The translations under genes and the position numbers were made by a program. Of a stretch of 35,145 nucleotides of DNA, positions 31,732 through 35,145 are shown in pieces. Each line of letters opens with the position of its first letter. Position 1 is the stretch's first letter. The stretch is taken from NCBI GenBank assembly GCA_012523015.1, contig JAAYJI010000083.1, positions 1 through 35,145 on the forward strand, written 5' to 3'. The DNA comes from Candidatus Hydrogenedentota bacterium (GTDB taxonomy: Bacteria; Hydrogenedentota; Hydrogenedentia; Hydrogenedentales; CAITNO01). Below the pieces are notes generated by a model, which was given only the letters and a program-made list of their open reading frames with translations, had not been told where the DNA came from and did no database searches.

Positions 31732-34413
31732 ATGAGTCAGGAAAATAGCTCCGGAGTATGGGAAGAGAATTTACGGGATTGGTATGACGCTCTTACCGCC
31801 GTCATCGATAAAGAAGGGCCTGAGGCTGCCGCCAAGCTATTGGCTTGGCTCACAGAGCGTGCCGGTGAGGAAGGCATTAAATTACCCTTTCATGCAAACA
31901 CACCCTACGTGAACACCATCTCTCCCGAGAATGAGCCCGTCTATCCTGGCGACCGAGAGATGGAGCGTCTTATCAAATCTTTGATTCGGTGGAATGCCAT
32001 GGCGATGGTCGTCCGTGCGAACCGTGAATCTGACGGTATTGGCGGCCATATCTCGACCTACGCTTCTGCTGCCACCTTGTATGAGGTCGGCTTTAACCAC
32101 TTCTTCCGCAACCGTACCGACGATTACGGCGGCGATCAGATCTTTTTCCAAGGTCACGCTTCGCCGGGTATTTATGCACGCGCTTTCCTTGAAGGCCGTC
32201 TGTCCACAACACAGATGGAAAACTTCCGACGTGAATTGCGTCCCGGCGGCGGGTTGTCTTCCTATCCTCATCCTTGGCTTATGCCTGACTTTTGGAGTTT
32301 CCCGACAGTGAGCATGGGCTTGGGGCCCATCATGGCGATCTATCAGGCGCGCTTCAATCGTTATCTCGAAAATCGTTCGATCAAAACGACGCCGGGCGGA
32401 CATGTGTGGGCTTTTCTCGGGGATGGTGAAACGGATGAGCCCGAGACCCTGGGCGCTATTAGCTTGGCTTCGCGGGAGCATCTGGACAACCTTATTTTTG
32501 TTATCAACTGTAACTTGCAGCGTTTGGATGGACCTGTACGCGGCAACGGGCACATCATTCAAGAATTAGAGTCGGTCTTCCGTGGCGCAGGATGGAACGT
32601 TATCAAGGTCTTGTGGAGCAGCGATTGGAATGAGCTTTTTGCTCAAGACACGGAAAATATTCTGCCCGGCGTGTTGGGCTCCATTGTTGACGGCGCCTAT
32701 CAAAAATTTAGTGTAGAGTCCGGTTCTTATGTGCGCAAAAAACTGCTTGAAAAGGAGCCGCGTTTAGAGTCTTTCCTCTCAAAAGTTACAGATACGCAAT
32801 TACGTCAGTTGCGGCGCGGCGGTCACGATCCGCTTAAAGTTTTCGCCGCTTATGAACAAGCCGTAAATCACGCGGGCAGTCCCACCGTTATCCTCGCAAA
32901 AACCATCAAAGGCTACGGCATGGGCGAGAGCGGTGAAGGCAAAAATATTACCCACCAACAGAAGAAGCTGAATGAAGATGAGCTTTGGGAATTCCGGGGC
33001 CGCTTCGGCATACCCGTTTCTGATGAAGAAATTGCCTTTGCGCCCTTTTATAAACCGGCCGATGATAGTCCCGTGCTCAAGTATTTGCACAAACAACGGG
33101 AACGGTTGGGCGGCTATCTGCCCCAGCGCACGGTGACGGCTTCCCCCTTGAAAATGCCCGAATCGAGTTTATTTGATGAGTTTCACAAGGGAGCTGAACG
33201 TCCTGCCTCGTCGACTATGGCTTTTGTGCGCATCTTGATGAAGCTGCTGCGCGATCCTGTGATCGGAAAGAAGATTGTGCCTATCGTCCCGGATGAGGCG
33301 CGCACCTTCGGCATGGATGGACTTTTCCGTCAAATCGGAATCTACTCCTCCTTGGGTCAACAATACGAACCGGTAGACTCAGAAAACCTGCTCTATTATC
33401 GGGAAGCGACAGATGGTCAAATATTGGAAGAGGGGATTACGGAAGCCGGCGCCATGTCATCCTTTTTGGCTGCGGGAACTGCCTACGCCACCCACGGCGT
33501 CACCATGATTCCCTTCTTCGTTTATTATTCTATGTTCGGTATGCAGCGCATCGGTGATCTGATCTGGGCAGGCGGCGATATGCGTGCTAAAGGCTTTCTC
33601 ATCGGCGGTACTGCAGGACGCACAACGCTGGCAGGTGAAGGTTTACAGCATCAAGACGGACAGAGCCACCTCTTAGCCATGCCTGTGCCCAACCTCCATA
33701 CCTACGATCCTGCCTTTGCCTATGAATTGGCTGTCATTATTGAAGAGGGACTGCATCGGATGTATGAAAAAGAGGAAGATTGTTTCTATTACATTACGGT
33801 GTACAATGAATCCTATCCCATGCCTGCGCCGCCGGATGATCCTAAACTCAAAGAGGGTATCCTGAAGGGTCTCTATCGGTTCCGAGAATGTCCCGCAGTT
33901 TGGAAATCCAAGGCAAAACATAAGGCAGCGCTTCTTGGCAGCGGTCCCATACTGAACGAAGTATTGAAGGCGCAAGACTTTCTTGGTGAAAATTATCATG
34001 TAGATGCCTCGGTTTGGAGTGTGCCCAGCTATAAGGCCCTGCGTTATGACGGCATGCACTGTGACCGGTATAACATGCTCCATCCTGATAAGCCCGATAA
34101 AATCCCCTATGTGACCCAATGTTTAGGCGAGGAAGAAGGGGTCATTGTAGCCGCCTCTGATTATGTTAAAATGATTCCCGACAGTATCGCACGGTGGATA
34201 CCTAATGGACTGACCAGCCTCGGAACCGATGGCTACGGAAGAAGCGAATGCCGGGAGACGCTGCGTTCCTTTTTCGAAGTAGATTATCGTTACATCAGCA
34301 TCGCAGTTCTTTCCGGACTGGTGCAGCGCGGCGAACTGGAGTCCGATGAAGTGCGCAAGGCGATGACTATGTTGGGTATTCCTGCTGATAAAGACGATCC
34401 ATTATTGAGTTAA
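31732..34413 (+). CDS. aceE: Pyruvate dehydrogenase E1 component, homodimeric type
   Basis: This thiamine-diphosphate enzyme decarboxylates pyruvate and passes the acetyl group to lipoyl-E2. The 893-residue length matches AceE, not the alpha/beta two-subunit E1. The opening YVNTISPENEPVYPGDREMERLI is family-typical, with GGHISTYASAATLYEVGFNHFF and the ThDP motif GDGETDEPE (230-238) ending in VINCN. QRLDGPVRGN and FQGHASPGIYARAFLEGRL are also AceE landmarks, as are LAGEGLQHQDGQSH and YGRSE near the C-terminus. The ATG at 31732 has AGGAG 6 bases upstream. aceF follows 35 bases after its stop, forming the expected operon. Confidence 0.96.
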   Translation: MSQENSSGVWEENLRDWYDALTAVIDKEGPEAAAKLLAWLTERAGEEGIKLPFHANTPYVNTISPENEPVYPGDREMERLIKSLIRWNAMAMVVRANRESDGIGGHISTYASAATLYEVGFNHFFRNRTDDYGGDQIFFQGHASPGIYARAFLEGRLSTTQMENFRRELRPGGGLSSYPHPWLMPDFWSFPTVSMGLGPIMAIYQARFNRYLENRSIKTTPGGHVWAFLGDGETDEPETLGAISLASREHLDNLIFVINCNLQRLDGPVRGNGHIIQELESVFRGAGWNVIKVLWSSDWNELFAQDTENILPGVLGSIVDGAYQKFSVESGSYVRKKLLEKEPRLESFLSKVTDTQLRQLRRGGHDPLKVFAAYEQAVNHAGSPTVILAKTIKGYGMGESGEGKNITHQQKKLNEDELWEFRGRFGIPVSDEEIAFAPFYKPADDSPVLKYLHKQRERLGGYLPQRTVTASPLKMPESSLFDEFHKGAERPASSTMAFVRILMKLLRDPVIGKKIVPIVPDEARTFGMDGLFRQIGIYSSLGQQYEPVDSENLLYYREATDGQILEEGITEAGAMSSFLAAGTAYATHGVTMIPFFVYYSMFGMQRIGDLIWAGGDMRAKGFLIGGTAGRTTLAGEGLQHQDGQSHLLAMPVPNLHTYDPAFAYELAVIIEEGLHRMYEKEEDCFYYITVYNESYPMPAPPDDPKLKEGILKGLYRFRECPAVWKSKAKHKAALLGSGPILNEVLKAQDFLGENYHVDASVWSVPSYKALRYDGMHCDRYNMLHPDKPDKIPYVTQCLGEEEGVIVAASDYVKMIPDSIARWIPNGLTSLGTDGYGRSECRETLRSFFEVDYRYISIAVLSGLVQRGELESDEVRKAMTMLGIPADKDDPLLS

Positions 34414-34448
34414 CTGCATAACCCTATTTTTAATGTAAAGGAAATGTA

Positions 34449-35145
34449 ATGGGCATAGAATTCAGGCTCCCTGAACTTGGTGAAAATGTACCTGCCGGTA
34501 CTGTTGGTAAATTATTGGTTGCTGTAGGTGATACGATCACCGCCGGTCAAAATGTTTTGGAAATCGAAACAGATAAAGCTGTGGCTGAAATTCCTTGCGA
34601 TGTAGCTGGGAAAGTAGTAGAAATTCGTGCTGTGGAGGGCGAAAAGATTAATGTGGGCGACATCGTTTTGATTTTGGAAGCTGTCGCGGAATCGGAAAAA
34701 CCGGCGAAGGAAGCGCCGCCGCCCACAGCAGCGCCTCAGACTGAAAAGAAGGCGGCGACTCCGGCACAGCCCGTTGCGGCGGCACAAGCGCCCAAGCCTG
34801 CAACCCAAGCACAGGCACGTCCGGGTCTTGTACGCGCCGCGCCCTCTGTGCGCCGCTTAGCACGAGAACATGATGTGGATCTCAACGAAGTGCCTATTGC
34901 CGATCCGAGCGGTAAAGCAACAGCGCAAGATATCCTCGCTTTTGTGGCGGCCCGGGAGAGCGGAGCAGCGGTTTCGGCTTCTGCTCCTGTGTCAGCGGCT
35001 GCAACTCCGATGCCCGCTCCTTCAGCCGGCGCTGAAGAACAGCACCTTGCTTCTGATCGCTGGGGCACGATTGTCCAGGAGGCGATGAATACCATTCGTA
35101 TCCGTACGGCTGAACGGCTCTCTGAGAGCTGGCAGACCATACCTC
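34449..35145 (+). CDS. aceF: Dihydrolipoamide acetyltransferase (E2), 3' end outside the window
   Basis: I translated 232 residues from the ATG at 34449, which has AAAGGA about 7 bases upstream. A single lipoyl domain (residues 1-78) has the lipoylated lysine in EIETDKAVAE. An Ala/Pro-rich linker comes next, then the peripheral-subunit-binding domain VRAAPSVRRLAREHDVDL to about 160. A second Ala/Pro linker leads to the start of the acetyltransferase core (IRIRTAERLSESWQTIP), which is cut by the window edge. E2 accepts acetyl from AceE and gives acetyl-CoA. One lipoyl domain is fewer than the three of E. coli AceF. Confidence 0.93.
   Translation, partial: MGIEFRLPELGENVPAGTVGKLLVAVGDTITAGQNVLEIETDKAVAEIPCDVAGKVVEIRAVEGEKINVGDIVLILEAVAESEKPAKEAPPPTAAPQTEKKAATPAQPVAAAQAPKPATQAQARPGLVRAAPSVRRLAREHDVDLNEVPIADPSGKATAQDILAFVAARESGAAVSASAPVSAAATPMPAPSAGAEEQHLASDRWGTIVQEAMNTIRIRTAERLSESWQTIP

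Overview
The window is a dense bacterial stretch of moderate GC with about 16 confidently readable protein genes, one disrupted gene and one tRNA. Genes sit on both strands in short operons of one to three. I see no phage, insertion sequence, CRISPR array or rRNA. The housekeeping genes (homodimeric pyruvate dehydrogenase aceE/aceF, dapB, pilT, fadN/fadA, rfbB/rfbA, wecC) fit a free-living, probably Gram-negative-type heterotroph with type IV pili and a surface polysaccharide. The several large glycoside hydrolases of unusual subtype and the B12-linked enzymes suggest a little-studied, polysaccharide-degrading lineage. A candidate phylum of the Hydrogenedentota kind would fit, but that is inference from gene style, not a phylogenetic result.

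Region 1 (1-4286, minus strand) is the most unusual part. It reads in order: a cobalamin-binding mutase-like protein, an ATP-grasp ligase, and an opine-dehydrogenase-like protein that runs off the left edge. The last two overlap by an ATGA. Together they look like a small-molecule pathway: rearrangement, then ligation, then reductive N-alkylation or a related redox step. I do not recognise it as a described cluster. Region 2 (4596-8982) is nucleotide-sugar and glycan biosynthesis: rfbB-rfbA (dTDP-4-keto-6-deoxyglucose), wecC-type UDP-ManNAc dehydrogenase, and a GT2 glycosyltransferase.

Region 3 (9047-12735) is a two-gene beta-oxidation operon, fadN-fadA. A perfect 20-bp palindrome lies just downstream of the predicted promoter -10, as expected for a TetR-type operator. 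Region 4 (12986-19454) holds a metallophosphoesterase, a pilT gene nearly abutting a variant GH95 glycosidase, a surE reading frame broken by an in-frame TAA at codon 7, and a four-helix membrane protein whose C-terminal domain carries a caspase/CHAT-like His-Cys pair.

Region 5 (19472-27015) has a very large GH13-type protein in tandem with dapB, and a divergent secreted GH2 glycosidase. Region 6 (27063-35145) has a B12-binding radical SAM protein, a GT39-like membrane glycosyltransferase fused to TPR repeats, tRNA-Gly(CCC) with its own promoter, and aceE-aceF preceded by a 484-base non-coding leader with a long inverted repeat. The aceF gene is cut by the right edge.
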